Source: Burkholderiales bacterium
Lineage (GTDB): Bacteria; Pseudomonadota; Gammaproteobacteria; Burkholderiales; Nitrosomonadaceae
Reading direction: 5' to 3'
NCBI GenBank assembly: GCA_024235755.1
Contig: JACKLV010000007.1
Span: forward strand, 77,306-141,305
Length of the DNA stretch: 64,000 nt
In this document: piece by piece, positions 9,058 to 19,013 of the stretch
How positions within the stretch are numbered: the first letter of the stretch is position 1
Layout: each line of letters starts with the position of its first letter
Notes under the pieces: generated by a model
Seen by the model: only the letters and a program-made list of their open reading frames with translations
What the model was told of the DNA's origin: nothing
Databases searched by the model: none
Program-made: the position numbers and the translations under genes

Positions 9058-11505
9058 TTGAGCAAACAAAGTTTTCAAAACAAACAAAATCACCAAGTGA
9101 TATTTAATGCAATCGTTGAGTCCTCTAACGATGCAATTATAACTAAAACCTTAAGTGGTGAAATAACCAGCTGGAACAAATCCGCTGAATGTATTTTTGG
9201 TTATTCTATGCAAGAAGCGATCGGTCAACCGATCACAATGCTTATTCCACCGGATCGTAATGACGAAGAACTGCACATTATTGACCGTATAGGCCGCGGA
9301 GAAAAGATTGATCATTTTGAGACTATACGTATCAGAAGAGACGGAAAACGAATAGTAATTTCTGCCACGATATCACCGCTTAAAGACGAATCAGGCAAGA
9401 TTATCGGCGCTTCTAAAATTGCAAGAGATATTTCGCATACCAAAAAAATTGAAGAACACCCGATGTCGGCCGTCTACTTGCGAGCGATCGGTCAACTTGC
9501 TTTAGTCTCAATTACTGACCGCCATGGCAACATCACTATGGCAAACCAGAAATTTTGTGAAGTAAGTGGTTTCAGTATTGAAGAATTGATAGGCCGCAAT
9601 CACAGAGTACTGCGTTCCGGCGAACACCCAAAATCTTTCTGGGTTGAAATGTGGGCCACTGTAGCCAAAGGCTGTACTTGGCATCGGGAAGTTTGCAACC
9701 GCACCAAAAAGGGCGAACTCTATTGGGTCGATTCAACCATCGTGCCCATTAAAAACGCAGATGAAGAAATAGATGGCTATTTATCAGTACGCGTGGATAT
9801 TACCGAACGTAAAAACCAAGAAACCGCACTGCGCATGCGCTTGAAAGAAAGCAAATGCCTATACACAATTCGTCGTCAAATGCTGCCGCAAACTGGAATT
9901 AAGCGTATTTGTCGCCTGATTATTAAAGAATTGATGAACGCGATGCAGTACCCGGAAATCACTGCTATTAAAATCGAGATCGGCAGCAACCTGTATACAT
10001 CTGCCAACTATACCAATACGCTTACAAATGCGTTGTGTTCGGATATTGTGGTTGATAACAACACAAAATGTGGAGAACTGCAAGTTTATTACAGCCAGGA
10101 CAAACCTTTTTTACTACCCGATGAACAAAACTTAATCAATTGTATTACAGAGGATTTAGGCAAATGGCTAGGGCGCAAGCGCGCCGAAGAGCGTATCAAT
10201 TATTTAGCGACTCACGATGCATTGACAAGCCTGCCAAACCGCAATTTACTTCAGGAGCGCATCGCACGCTTAATGACTAGAAACTACAGAAACAGTCAGC
10301 AAGCAGCAATTTTATTTATTGATTTGGATTACTTTAAGGTAGTTAACGACTCATTTGGTCACGATATCGGCGATCTTTTGTTAAAGCAGGTTTCAAAAAG
10401 ACTTTTGTCGTGTGTGCGTAGAGAAGATACTGTAGCGCGCCAGGGTGGCGATGAATTTATTATATTGCTGGAAAATATAACCAATAAGCCAGATGCCGGG
10501 ATTGTGGCGCAAGTGATACTGAAAAAGATAGCACAGCCCTTTTATATTGCCGATAAAGAATTGCGTATCAGTGCCAGTATTGGCATTACCATCTTTCCGG
10601 AAGATGGCGATAACGTCAATACGTTGTTGAAGAACAGCGATATTGCCATGTCATACGCAAAAGCGGATGATCGTAATGGTTATCAGTTTTTTTCTCCGAA
10701 AATGAATCTTCTTATTTCGGAAAAATATTATCTAAAAACAGAGCTCTATAATGCGTTGCAACGCAATGAACTGCAGTTGTTTTATCAACCGGTCATCAGT
10801 ATGCCCGACTGCCGCATAAAAAGTATGGAAGTATTATTACGCTGGCAGCATCATAAACTGGGGTTAATCTCACCGCTTAAATTTATCCCGCTGGCTGAAG
10901 AATCCGGTTTAATCGCTTCAATAGGAGAATGGGTATTAAAAACCGCATGTTCGCAAATTAAAGTCTGGCAAGCAAAAGGCTATCAGGTGCCACAATTGGC
11001 CATCAATCTCTCTGCCCGTCTGTTTCGCCATAAAACATTGGTAACAGATATTTCACGCGTTTTGAAAGAAACTGACGTGAAAGCGCACTGTCTCGCGGTA
11101 GAAATTACCGAAAGCATGCTTGTCCACAATGTTAACGAAGCAAAAAAAATATTGGACCAGTTAAGCGCGTTAGGATTGAAAATTTTAATGGACGATTTCG
11201 GAACAGGCTATTCGAGCTTGAGTTACATGAAACATTTTCCAATTAATACGTTAAAGATTGATCAGACATTTGTACAGGACATTACTACTGACCCAAATGA
11301 TGCGGCCATTACTGCTGCCATCATTGCGATGGCCCGCAGCTTGAATCTGGAAGTGATCGCGGAAGGCGTAGAAACAAAAGAGCAGGTCGCCATACTGACA
11401 CGGCAAGGCTGCAAACGTTTTCAAGGTTATTATTTTTGTCGACCGTTATCAGTTTTAGAAATCGAAAACAAACTGCCACAAGCACTTCCTGAAGTTAAAT
11501 CGTGA
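9058..11505 (+). CDS. PAS-PAS-GGDEF-EAL cyclic di-GMP enzyme
   Basis: 815 residues from a TTG start (9058) preceded by AGAGAAG. Two PAS domains (about 15-130 and 140-260, each ending in a PAC-like DITERK or DISHTKK stretch) precede a weak GAF-like segment (about 265-375). A GGDEF domain follows with intact GGDEF at 463-467 and an upstream RxxD inhibitory site (RRED). The C-terminal EAL domain has EVLLRW (591-596) in place of EALLRW, and keeps NLSARLF, EITES, DDFGTGYSSL, KIDQTF and EGVET. The cyclase site looks competent and the phosphodiesterase site plausible. Being soluble, it probably senses a redox or gas signal through PAS. TTG may limit its translation. Confidence 0.93.
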   Translation: MSKQSFQNKQNHQVIFNAIVESSNDAIITKTLSGEITSWNKSAECIFGYSMQEAIGQPITMLIPPDRNDEELHIIDRIGRGEKIDHFETIRIRRDGKRIVISATISPLKDESGKIIGASKIARDISHTKKIEEHPMSAVYLRAIGQLALVSITDRHGNITMANQKFCEVSGFSIEELIGRNHRVLRSGEHPKSFWVEMWATVAKGCTWHREVCNRTKKGELYWVDSTIVPIKNADEEIDGYLSVRVDITERKNQETALRMRLKESKCLYTIRRQMLPQTGIKRICRLIIKELMNAMQYPEITAIKIEIGSNLYTSANYTNTLTNALCSDIVVDNNTKCGELQVYYSQDKPFLLPDEQNLINCITEDLGKWLGRKRAEERINYLATHDALTSLPNRNLLQERIARLMTRNYRNSQQAAILFIDLDYFKVVNDSFGHDIGDLLLKQVSKRLLSCVRREDTVARQGGDEFIILLENITNKPDAGIVAQVILKKIAQPFYIADKELRISASIGITIFPEDGDNVNTLLKNSDIAMSYAKADDRNGYQFFSPKMNLLISEKYYLKTELYNALQRNELQLFYQPVISMPDCRIKSMEVLLRWQHHKLGLISPLKFIPLAEESGLIASIGEWVLKTACSQIKVWQAKGYQVPQLAINLSARLFRHKTLVTDISRVLKETDVKAHCLAVEITESMLVHNVNEAKKILDQLSALGLKILMDDFGTGYSSLSYMKHFPINTLKIDQTFVQDITTDPNDAAITAAIIAMARSLNLEVIAEGVETKEQVAILTRQGCKRFQGYYFCRPLSVLEIENKLPQALPEVKS

Positions 11506-11571
11506 AACTTTACAAACAAATTTGTTAAACTGTCATAAATAATTCCTAACGCTTAAACGAGCTACAATATA

Positions 11572-11997
11572 ATGCAAAAAAAGAATACTCAAAAACCGGC
11601 TGTCAAACGAAACAACTGGCCAAAGTTTGTGACACTGACTCTGATTTTGGTGATCGCACTTTTTGCCGTATCACTCCTTCCCCGTGGTTTCTCCGGCGAC
11701 ACTTCATTAATTGGAAGCGGAACGCATGCGTTACTTTTGGTCCATGATGACAATATTTTGCAAAGTGGAGAAACAATGGCCGCCATGAACGCGATCAGAG
11801 ATGAATATGCGGAACGACTGGCTTTTATTGTCGCGGACATCAACACACCCGAGGGCAGGACATTTGCAAACAGCCACGGTCTGATGCCGGCTGCGTTAGT
11901 GTTTTTCTCAGCCAGCGGCAACAAACTGCAAACGTTATATACCCCACAAACAGCCGAGTCATTGCGACTGGAATTAAACAAGTTATTTCAGTTTTAA
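11572..11997 (+). CDS. Membrane-anchored thioredoxin-fold protein without CXXC
   Basis: 141 residues. A basic N-terminus and one membrane helix (about 19-37) precede a periplasmic domain that follows the thioredoxin pattern: a beta strand HALLLVH, a helix with MAAMNAIRDEYAERL, a strand AFIVADINTPEG, then GLMPAALVFFSASGNKL with the family's cis-Pro. Where the CXXC should stand the sequence reads HDDNILQSGET, with no cysteine at all. It therefore cannot be a dithiol oxidoreductase and may be a structural or binding member. It is transcribed alone after the GGDEF-EAL gene. Confidence 0.65.
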   Translation: MQKKNTQKPAVKRNNWPKFVTLTLILVIALFAVSLLPRGFSGDTSLIGSGTHALLLVHDDNILQSGETMAAMNAIRDEYAERLAFIVADINTPEGRTFANSHGLMPAALVFFSASGNKLQTLYTPQTAESLRLELNKLFQF

Positions 11998-12146
11998 GCA
12001 CATCATTTGACTGATAGATTGCCCGATAACCCAATAGGATGATAGGACAATCCATTTACAATAACGTTAATGGGTTTGTATCCAGGACTTTTCCAGTTTA
12101 CCCACACATATAGCTGTATCGGTCTACAACAAAATAATGGTACTGA

Positions 12147-13709
12147 CTACTCCCACTCAATCGTCGCCGGCGGTTTTCCAGAGATATCGTATACGACCCG
12201 GTTGATTCCCCGGATTTCGTTGATGATTCGGTTCGAGACTTTGCCGAGCAGCGAATACGGCAGTTCGGCCCAATTGGCGGTCATAAAATCCTGTGTCTGC
12301 ACCGCACGCAAAGCAATTACATATTCGTAGGTACGTCCGTCGCCCATAACGCCGACCGATTTAACCGGCAAAAAAACAGCAAACGCCTGGGATGTTTTTT
12401 GATACCACCCAGAATGTTGCAGCTCTTCGATAAAAATCTGATCAGCATGCCTGAGTAATTCGGCATATTCGTATTTGACTTCGCCGAGAATCCGTACGCC
12501 CAGCCCAGGACCAGGAAAAGGATGACGATTGACCATGTCGCGCGGCAGACCAAGCGCCAGTCCGAGTTCACGCACTTCGTCTTTAAACAATTCTCGCAAT
12601 GGCTCGAGCAGCTTCAAATGGAGCGTTTCTGGCAAGCCGCCGACATTATGATGCGATTTAATCGTATTCGCTTTTTTCGTTTTTCCACCTGCCGATTCAA
12701 TCACATCCGGATAAATCGTGCCCTGTGCCAACCATTGAGCATCTGTTATTTTGGTTGCTTCGCTCTGAAAAACTTCGACAAATTCGCGGCCGATAATACG
12801 CCGTTTTTCTTCCGGGTCGGTAACGCCTTTCAGCCGCTCGAAAAAAATCCGACTGGCATCCACATGAATCACCTTGACTGCAAGATGATTGGCGAATGTA
12901 TCCATAACCTGCCTGGCTTCGTTGGCCCGCAGCAACCCGTTGTCCACAAACACGCAGGTCAGTTGATCGCCAATTGCCTTGTGAATCAGCGCTGCGGCAA
13001 CGGAAGAATCCACTCCTCCTGACAAACCCAGAATAACGCCATCGTGTCCCACAATCGCACGAATCTTGCCGACAGCCTCTTCGACAAAGTCGGGCATATT
13101 CCAGTCACGGCCAAGATTGCAGATATCATGCAGAAAACGGTCAATAATCACCTTCCCCTGCAAAGTATGGGTTACTTCCGGATGAAACTGGATACCGTAA
13201 AAACGGCGCCGCTCATCAGCCATCGCGGCTATCGGTGTTGCCGCATTCTGTGCGGTCGCCTGGAACCCCGGCGGCAGCGTTTCGACTTTATCGCCATGAC
13301 TCATCCAGACATCTAATATCTCTTTGCCTTGTACATTAGTACGGTCCCGGATGTCTTTGAATAGCGCGCTGCTGCCTGAAACTTCGATTTCGGCATAGCC
13401 GAATTCACGAACAATCGCATTTTCAACGACTCCGCCAAGCTGAGCGGCCATCGTTTGCATGCCATAACAGATACCGAGAATGGGCACGCCGAGTTCAAAT
13501 ACGATCTGCGGCACACGTGGTGTTTCCGTCTCAACTACGGAAGCCGGCCCACCCGACAATATAATGCCTTGTGGAAAGAATTGTTTAATAAACTCTGAAG
13601 TTACATCGTAGGGGTGCAGCTCGCAATACACCCCTGCTTCACGTACACGCCGGGCAATCAGTTGCGTGTACTGGGATCCGAAATCCAAGATAAGAATTTT
13701 CTGATGCAT
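12147..13709 (-). CDS. guaA: GMP synthase (glutamine-hydrolysing)
   Basis: 520 residues from ATG 13709 (the MHQKILILDFGSQYTQLIAR start is the family's usual one). The N-terminal class I amidotransferase has its Cys in GICYGMQ and His/Glu in FHPEV. The ATP pyrophosphatase domain has the P-loop SGGVDSSV, and the C-terminal dimerisation domain ends in the usual KPPATIEWE. It converts XMP to GMP with glutamine and ATP. It follows guaB by 11 bases, the standard guaBA operon; the pair makes GMP from IMP. Confidence 0.98.
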   Translation of the reverse strand: MHQKILILDFGSQYTQLIARRVREAGVYCELHPYDVTSEFIKQFFPQGIILSGGPASVVETETPRVPQIVFELGVPILGICYGMQTMAAQLGGVVENAIVREFGYAEIEVSGSSALFKDIRDRTNVQGKEILDVWMSHGDKVETLPPGFQATAQNAATPIAAMADERRRFYGIQFHPEVTHTLQGKVIIDRFLHDICNLGRDWNMPDFVEEAVGKIRAIVGHDGVILGLSGGVDSSVAAALIHKAIGDQLTCVFVDNGLLRANEARQVMDTFANHLAVKVIHVDASRIFFERLKGVTDPEEKRRIIGREFVEVFQSEATKITDAQWLAQGTIYPDVIESAGGKTKKANTIKSHHNVGGLPETLHLKLLEPLRELFKDEVRELGLALGLPRDMVNRHPFPGPGLGVRILGEVKYEYAELLRHADQIFIEELQHSGWYQKTSQAFAVFLPVKSVGVMGDGRTYEYVIALRAVQTQDFMTANWAELPYSLLGKVSNRIINEIRGINRVVYDISGKPPATIEWE

Positions 13710-13720
13710 AAGAGCCGGTT

Positions 13721-15184
13721 TTACTTGATATGATAATTGGGCGCTTCTTTTGTAATCTGAACATCGTGGACATGCGATTCTCGTACACCTGCAGCCGTAA
13801 TCTGAACAAACTCCGCTTTCTCGTGCATTTCCGCAATACTGGAACATCCCAGATAGCCCATGCTGGAACGCACGCCACCCATCAACTGATGAATAACCAA
13901 AGCAATACTACCTTTAAACGGCACACGTCCTTCAACACCCTCTGGAACTAGTTTGTCATTGTTTTTTTGTTCTTTTTCCTGAAAATAGCGGTCGCTGGAA
14001 CCCTGCTGCATCGCTGAAAGCGACCCCATACCACGATAGGTTTTATAAGATCGCCCTTGGTAGAGTTCAATTTCACCAGGCGACTCGGTAGTGCCGGCCA
14101 GCAGACCACCCAACATCACGAGGTTGGCACCTGCTGCTAGCGCCTTGGCGATATCGCCCGAATAACGGATTCCGCCATCTGCGATAACCGACACACCGGT
14201 GCCGCTAAGTGCTTCGGAAACGTTATGAATGGCAGTTATTTGCGGCACGCCAACACCAGCAACAACACGTGTCGTACAAATCGAACCTGGCCCGATGCCG
14301 ACTTTGACAGCATCAGCGCCACAATCCACCAGCGCCCGCGCTGCATCGGCAGTAGCCACGTTACCGCCGATAACTTGGATTTCCGGGTAACGCCGTTTAA
14401 TCCAGTCAACCCGGTCGAGCACACTTTGTGAATGACCATGCGCAGTATCAACGACTATCACATCGACGCCTGCTTTCACTAGCGCATCGGTGCGTTCATC
14501 GCTGCCCTCACCAACGCCAATCGCCGCGCCAACCCGCAAACGTTCCTGATCATCTTTACAGGCAAGCGGATATTCTGAAATCTTAGTGATATCCTTGACT
14601 GTAACCAGGCCTTTCAATTCAAACTGCTCATTAACCACCAGCACGCGTTCAAGCCGGTGTTTATGTAGCAGATTCATGACTTCTTCACGGGTAGTATTTT
14701 CATTGACCGTAACAAGCCGCTTTTTGGGTGTCATGATATTCTTAACCGGCTGGTCAAGATTGGTTTCAAAACGAAGATCACGATTGGTTACGATGCCGAC
14801 AACCTTTTTTCCGTTGACGACAGGCAAGCCTGAAATTTTATGCGCGCGAATCAGTTCCAGCACTTCCCGCACGGTCATATTTTGATGAATCGTGATCGGA
14901 TCTTTAACGACACCGCTTTCAAAACGTTTGACTTTGGCCACCTGTGCCGCCTGCGCTTCAATCGGCATGTTCTTATGCAAGATGCCAATACCGCCCTCCT
15001 GCGCAATGGCAATTGCCAGTTCCGCCTCAGTAACGGTATCCATGGCTGCGGACGCCAATGGTATATTCAGCGAGATTGTGCGAGTCAGCTGGGTTTCGAG
15101 ACTGACATCCCTCGGCAAGACTGCAGAATAAGCGGGGACCAGTAAGACATCATCGAAGGTGAGCGCTTCTTGAATTAACTGCAT
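13721..15184 (-). CDS. guaB: IMP dehydrogenase
   Basis: 487 residues from ATG 15184, the usual family length. The TIM barrel is interrupted by two CBS domains (about 95-205). The catalytic loop GPGSICTTR with the active-site Cys lies near residue 305, and the flap region GMGSLSAM is present. It oxidises IMP to XMP with NAD, the committed step to guanine nucleotides, and feeds the adjacent GMP synthase. An upstream in-frame codon (15223) would add 13 residues not seen in the family. Confidence 0.98.
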   Translation of the reverse strand: MQLIQEALTFDDVLLVPAYSAVLPRDVSLETQLTRTISLNIPLASAAMDTVTEAELAIAIAQEGGIGILHKNMPIEAQAAQVAKVKRFESGVVKDPITIHQNMTVREVLELIRAHKISGLPVVNGKKVVGIVTNRDLRFETNLDQPVKNIMTPKKRLVTVNENTTREEVMNLLHKHRLERVLVVNEQFELKGLVTVKDITKISEYPLACKDDQERLRVGAAIGVGEGSDERTDALVKAGVDVIVVDTAHGHSQSVLDRVDWIKRRYPEIQVIGGNVATADAARALVDCGADAVKVGIGPGSICTTRVVAGVGVPQITAIHNVSEALSGTGVSVIADGGIRYSGDIAKALAAGANLVMLGGLLAGTTESPGEIELYQGRSYKTYRGMGSLSAMQQGSSDRYFQEKEQKNNDKLVPEGVEGRVPFKGSIALVIHQLMGGVRSSMGYLGCSSIAEMHEKAEFVQITAAGVRESHVHDVQITKEAPNYHIK

Positions 15185-15378
15185 ACGAAATATCAATCCT
15201 TTGCAAAGCGGTATTATATCCAAATCACGAGTGTTTTTTGCAGCAATTCAACCATCAAACGGTATGTTTTTCAAATTATTACCGTTTAAATGCTTATTTA
15301 ATGACGGATTAATCCGTAATGAATACTGTTAATGTCGATCGTTACCTATTCTTGATTCATCAGTTTTTGGAGAAAAAA

Positions 15379-15849
15379 ATGCGTTATCTCGTATTCATAG
15401 TTTGGTTGTTTTTTTTTAGTATGCCAGTATCATCCCAGCTCTATAAATGGGTTGATGAGAATGGCAAAACCCAATACTCTGACCAGCCGCCGCCATCAGA
15501 CAACATCCAAAACGAACAAAAGCTTAAAATTCACGTATCACCCACGTCTGCATCCACTGCCAGTGCAGCGGACAATACAGATCCCGATAATGCTGATGCA
15601 CTGACTGAACAAAGGCTTGAATACGACAAGCGCCGCCAGGAAAGACTGAAAAAAGAAGCGCAACGAAAAACTGAAGCGGCGGAAAATCAAAAAAAATGTG
15701 TTGACGCCCAGAGCCGATTAAGAGTATTTTTGGAATCACCCCGATTACGTATACCGGATGGCAAAGGTGGGATTGCTTACGCTGATGACAACTTGCGTCA
15801 ACAGAAAATTGATGAAACCAATGAGGCCATTAAAACGTTTTGCAAGTAA
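15379..15849 (+). CDS. DUF4124 domain exported protein
   Basis: 156 residues from ATG 15379, which has GGAG seven bases upstream. A signal peptide (about 1-19) precedes the DUF4124 motif QLYKWVDENGKTQYSDQPP. A highly charged Arg/Lys/Glu helical region (about 85-115) follows, then a conserved RLRIPDGKGGIAYADD stretch. DUF4124 proteins are small proteobacterial periplasmic proteins of unknown role. It is divergent from guaB, with the promoters in the 194 bases between. Confidence 0.87.
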   Translation: MRYLVFIVWLFFFSMPVSSQLYKWVDENGKTQYSDQPPPSDNIQNEQKLKIHVSPTSASTASAADNTDPDNADALTEQRLEYDKRRQERLKKEAQRKTEAAENQKKCVDAQSRLRVFLESPRLRIPDGKGGIAYADDNLRQQKIDETNEAIKTFCK

Positions 15850-15881
15850 AATTTAATTTACGGCAATTTATCACAGCTTAA

Positions 15882-16604
15882 ATGCAGCACATTCGATTAA
15901 AAACATTTTTGATTTTATTCCCTGTGTTGTTATTATTTTGCGGCGCTGTATCCAGTGATACGGCGCCGCAAACTTATCTTCATCCCGATCTTGATAATTC
16001 GAATGCACCGGTTCCCAATACGCAGTTATTAAGTGCGATTGACGCACTGGAACGGCAAGGCGATAAAGAAGCCGAAATGATCGAAGCTCTGAACAAACGT
16101 ATTGCGCGGCTGGAACAAAAAATTGCCGCACTCAATTCGGCCGTTATCGAACAACGTCAGCCGATTCAAACCATTCAAATCGAAGACACTCGGGATAACC
16201 AGCGTAGCCCTGCGAAAATCGTGACGACTGAGCCCGGTCAGATTATGGTGGGTTCGGCAACTACGCAGCCTCATCAGGAAACAATCAATTCGCCTTTTGA
16301 TATGGAACATTGGCGGACAATGATTTCCCCTTTTTCCCCATATTTGATACCCGCTTCAGCTGGATTACTGGCTGTACTTATTTTGTATCTCACACTCCGA
16401 GTCGTTGCAGCCAAACGCAGCAAAAAAACAGCACCCATTGACGAAGATGCGCTTGTAGCTCAATCATCAGCCGCTACAGCTACTGCCGCCGGTCGTCAGA
16501 ACCCAATTGCCACGGATGAAAAAAACGCTATGCTCGCGCAAAAACTGGCTGCATTGCGAAGCGCTGTTGAACAGGGTAAGCAGCGGCGGCAGAAACAGGA
16601 ATAA
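15882..16604 (+). CDS. Coiled-coil single-span membrane protein, unknown
   Basis: 240 residues. A signal peptide (about 1-24) is followed by a coiled coil (about 50-90, ending RIARLEQKIAALNSAV), a low-complexity periplasmic linker, one membrane helix (about 150-170, LIPASAGLLAVLILYLTLRV) and a basic, Ala/Gln-rich tail. Same strand as the DUF4124 gene and 32 bases after it, so they may share a transcript. I do not recognise the family. Confidence 0.65.
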   Translation: MQHIRLKTFLILFPVLLLFCGAVSSDTAPQTYLHPDLDNSNAPVPNTQLLSAIDALERQGDKEAEMIEALNKRIARLEQKIAALNSAVIEQRQPIQTIQIEDTRDNQRSPAKIVTTEPGQIMVGSATTQPHQETINSPFDMEHWRTMISPFSPYLIPASAGLLAVLILYLTLRVVAAKRSKKTAPIDEDALVAQSSAATATAAGRQNPIATDEKNAMLAQKLAALRSAVEQGKQRRQKQE

Positions 16605-16743
16605 TACATCGCAGACAAATCTCAGGTAACTGCGGTGATTCCCAGATTTCCAAAAAAACCGCAAACCCTGCAACTCGCGCCGCCTAGTGAGTCAACATGA
16701 CTTCAACCGTGAATATCGTGTTATCCAACCTTTCTATCAACGA

Positions 16744-17874
16744 TCAATCGGTTTGTTCCAGTGACAAGCTTCGCATCGCTTGTGCATGATTCCACTTGCC
16801 ATGAAACAAATGTCCCTTTTTAGCCGGCACGCGATCACTGGTCCAGGTCAGGTAATCGCCATCCGGCGTGAAAACAGGCAGACCGTCAAACCCCGCTTCA
16901 TCTGTGACGCGCACAGGTTCCTTTTCACCATTGACATCAACAATATACAGCTCGAAGTTTCGGTGCCCGTGAATATTGGTCGAGAAAATAATATATTCAT
17001 TAGACGGGTGATAAAAAGGCGCCCATGATAACGCTTTCAGATGAGTGATCTGTTTTTGATCGGTGCCGTCGATATTCATCGTATACACTTCAGCTTCCCT
17101 TCCATTCGGTGAAAAACGCCGCCAGACGATGCGTTTGCCATCCGGACTGAAAAACGGCCCGCCGTCATATACATTGGTGTGTGTGAGTCGTTTTACATTT
17201 GAGCCGTCGGCATCCATGATATAAATATCGATCATCGAAGATGGGTCTTTCTTGAACAATTCGGCTTCTGCTTCGCTCAATTCTTCTGTGTACGCACGAC
17301 GGTTAGATGCAAATGCAATATATCGGCCATCGGGCGACCAAGATGCTTCCGCATCGTAACCCAGAACATTAGTCAGATTCTTGATGTTATTACCTTCCAG
17401 ATCGGTCTCATAAATATCATAATGCTCATCATAATCCCAGGCGTAAGATTTGCGCTCACCTGATTTTCTGCGCTCCAGTTCGGCCGTCATCTTGCTTTTA
17501 GCATCTGGATCGTCATGGGTTGAAGAAAACAGCACTTTGTCTACCGAAGGGTGTATCCATGAACAAGTCGTTTTACCGACCCCAGGCGATACCCGACGGA
17601 TATTGCCGCTGTCCAGATGTTTCAGATAAATCTGATAAAAAGGATTTTCATCAGCCACTTCCGCCTGGTAAACCATCCATTGTTGATCGGCACGGTAATA
17701 AGCTTCACCAACGCGTTTCTCTTTTTCGGTGTCGGATAGCACAAAATCTTCAGTAATAAAATCTGCCGTACCGGCGTTGGCAAAACTTAACGGCAATGCG
17801 ACCAGCGCAGACGTGAAAGCCCTGGTAAACAAACCGCGAATTAATTTGGTGGAGATATTCAGTCTATTTCTCAT
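16744..17874 (-). CDS. TolB-like PD40 beta-propeller protein
   Basis: 376 residues from ATG 17874, which gives a clean signal peptide ending SFANA; an upstream ATG at 17916 would add 14 hydrophobic residues. The body contains repeated WD40-like PD40 blades, seen as ASWSPDGRYIAFASNR, PFFSPDGKRIVWRR and PVFTPDGDYLTWTSDR. Such exported propellers bind protein or peptidoglycan partners, as TolB does, but no Tol genes are near. It is divergent from the glutaredoxin-MauE gene. Confidence 0.85.
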   Translation of the reverse strand: MRNRLNISTKLIRGLFTRAFTSALVALPLSFANAGTADFITEDFVLSDTEKEKRVGEAYYRADQQWMVYQAEVADENPFYQIYLKHLDSGNIRRVSPGVGKTTCSWIHPSVDKVLFSSTHDDPDAKSKMTAELERRKSGERKSYAWDYDEHYDIYETDLEGNNIKNLTNVLGYDAEASWSPDGRYIAFASNRRAYTEELSEAEAELFKKDPSSMIDIYIMDADGSNVKRLTHTNVYDGGPFFSPDGKRIVWRRFSPNGREAEVYTMNIDGTDQKQITHLKALSWAPFYHPSNEYIIFSTNIHGHRNFELYIVDVNGEKEPVRVTDEAGFDGLPVFTPDGDYLTWTSDRVPAKKGHLFHGKWNHAQAMRSLSLEQTD

Positions 17875-18122
17875 TGAATCATTTAGCCGCGTTAATAAAA
17901 ATATAAACATTAACATATCGTTTGCCTAAATTTACAAACAATCGCAGAATATTGTCATTAGTAAACCTTGAATCCCCTGTTTCGGTTTAGTCGTTATTTA
18001 TTAAAAAACCCTGAAATAGATTGATTTTGCGAACATTTTTGCGCGACTGCGCCAGGTAACGCCGCTTTGTACAGAACTTTTGTGCTCGTATCGATTCACA
18101 TTAAGGAAAACAAGGAGGAACC

Positions 18123-18821
18123 ATGAATCAACAAAGTTCAAACGAAGTTTTCCGCCGTAGTGACTGTCCATGGGGCAAAAAAGCCGTAAAACTGCTTCGA
18201 CAAAAAGATGTTGAATTCGAAGATCATATATTTACCTCTAGAGACGATGAAAATGCTTTCAAAGCAAAGTGGAACGTCGAAACAACCCCGCAAGTATTTT
18301 TAGACGACGAGCGGATTGGCGGTTATACCGAATTGGCGGATTTCTACAATATAGATACCGATGACGCCGATGCTGAGGAAACATCCTACATTCCTGTTAT
18401 TGCCGTATTCGGTATCGCGCTGTTGATGGCGTTATCGACCGAAAACATCATGTACAGCTTCATGGGCTATGCTTTATGCCTGCTGGCATGCCTCAAATTG
18501 ATGAACTTGAACAGCTTTGTATCGGGATTCGAGAAATACGATCTGATCACGCAGCGCATACCGCTGTATGGAAAAATCTACCCTTTTGCTGAACTGATAG
18601 CCGGACTTGGTTTTTTGACACCGCAGTATCTGCCTATTACCGGGTGGATATCGTTATGTGTCGGTATTGCCGGTGGCATTTCGGTTTTTAAAGCAGTGTA
18701 TATCGATAAAACCGACCTAAATTGCGCCTGTGTAGGCGGCAATTCAAATGTACCGCTGGGCACTGTCAGTTTTTCCGAAAATGCAATGATGGCTATCATG
18801 GGTGCTTGGGTCTTGTTGTAA
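18123..18821 (+). CDS. Glutaredoxin-MauE membrane fusion protein
   Basis: 232 residues with AAGGAGGA just before the ATG. Residues 5-80 form a glutaredoxin domain: SDCPWGKK at 13-20, TTPQVFLDDERIGGYTE at about 57-73. The active site is Cys15-Pro-Trp-Gly18, so it has one thiol instead of the usual CPYC pair. Residues 90-232 are a four-helix MauE/DoxX-type membrane domain that closes with the conserved NCACVGGNSNVPLG. MauE-type proteins are known to take part in disulfide chemistry of periplasmic enzymes. The fusion probably relays thiol electrons at the membrane (inference). Confidence 0.85.
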   Translation: MNQQSSNEVFRRSDCPWGKKAVKLLRQKDVEFEDHIFTSRDDENAFKAKWNVETTPQVFLDDERIGGYTELADFYNIDTDDADAEETSYIPVIAVFGIALLMALSTENIMYSFMGYALCLLACLKLMNLNSFVSGFEKYDLITQRIPLYGKIYPFAELIAGLGFLTPQYLPITGWISLCVGIAGGISVFKAVYIDKTDLNCACVGGNSNVPLGTVSFSENAMMAIMGAWVLL

Positions 18822-19013
18822 AAAGCAAAACACAAAAAAACCTATTTGACGCAAGCGCCCTTGTAAAGCAGAATAGTGAGGGTGATTTAATGTATTCTTT
18901 TTTTCTTTTCCTGTAGCTGTAGCAGCTGAATCTTTACTGCCGGGCAACTACCCCGCACGCAACGCAAATAACCTCAACAATGCGCCGCAAGCGCACGTAA
19001 ATAAGGATATTGT

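Noticed and set aside
12147..13709. Possible frame extension of guaA to 13847
   Set aside because: The extra residues overlap guaB's end and are absent from the GMP synthase family; ATG 13709 fits.
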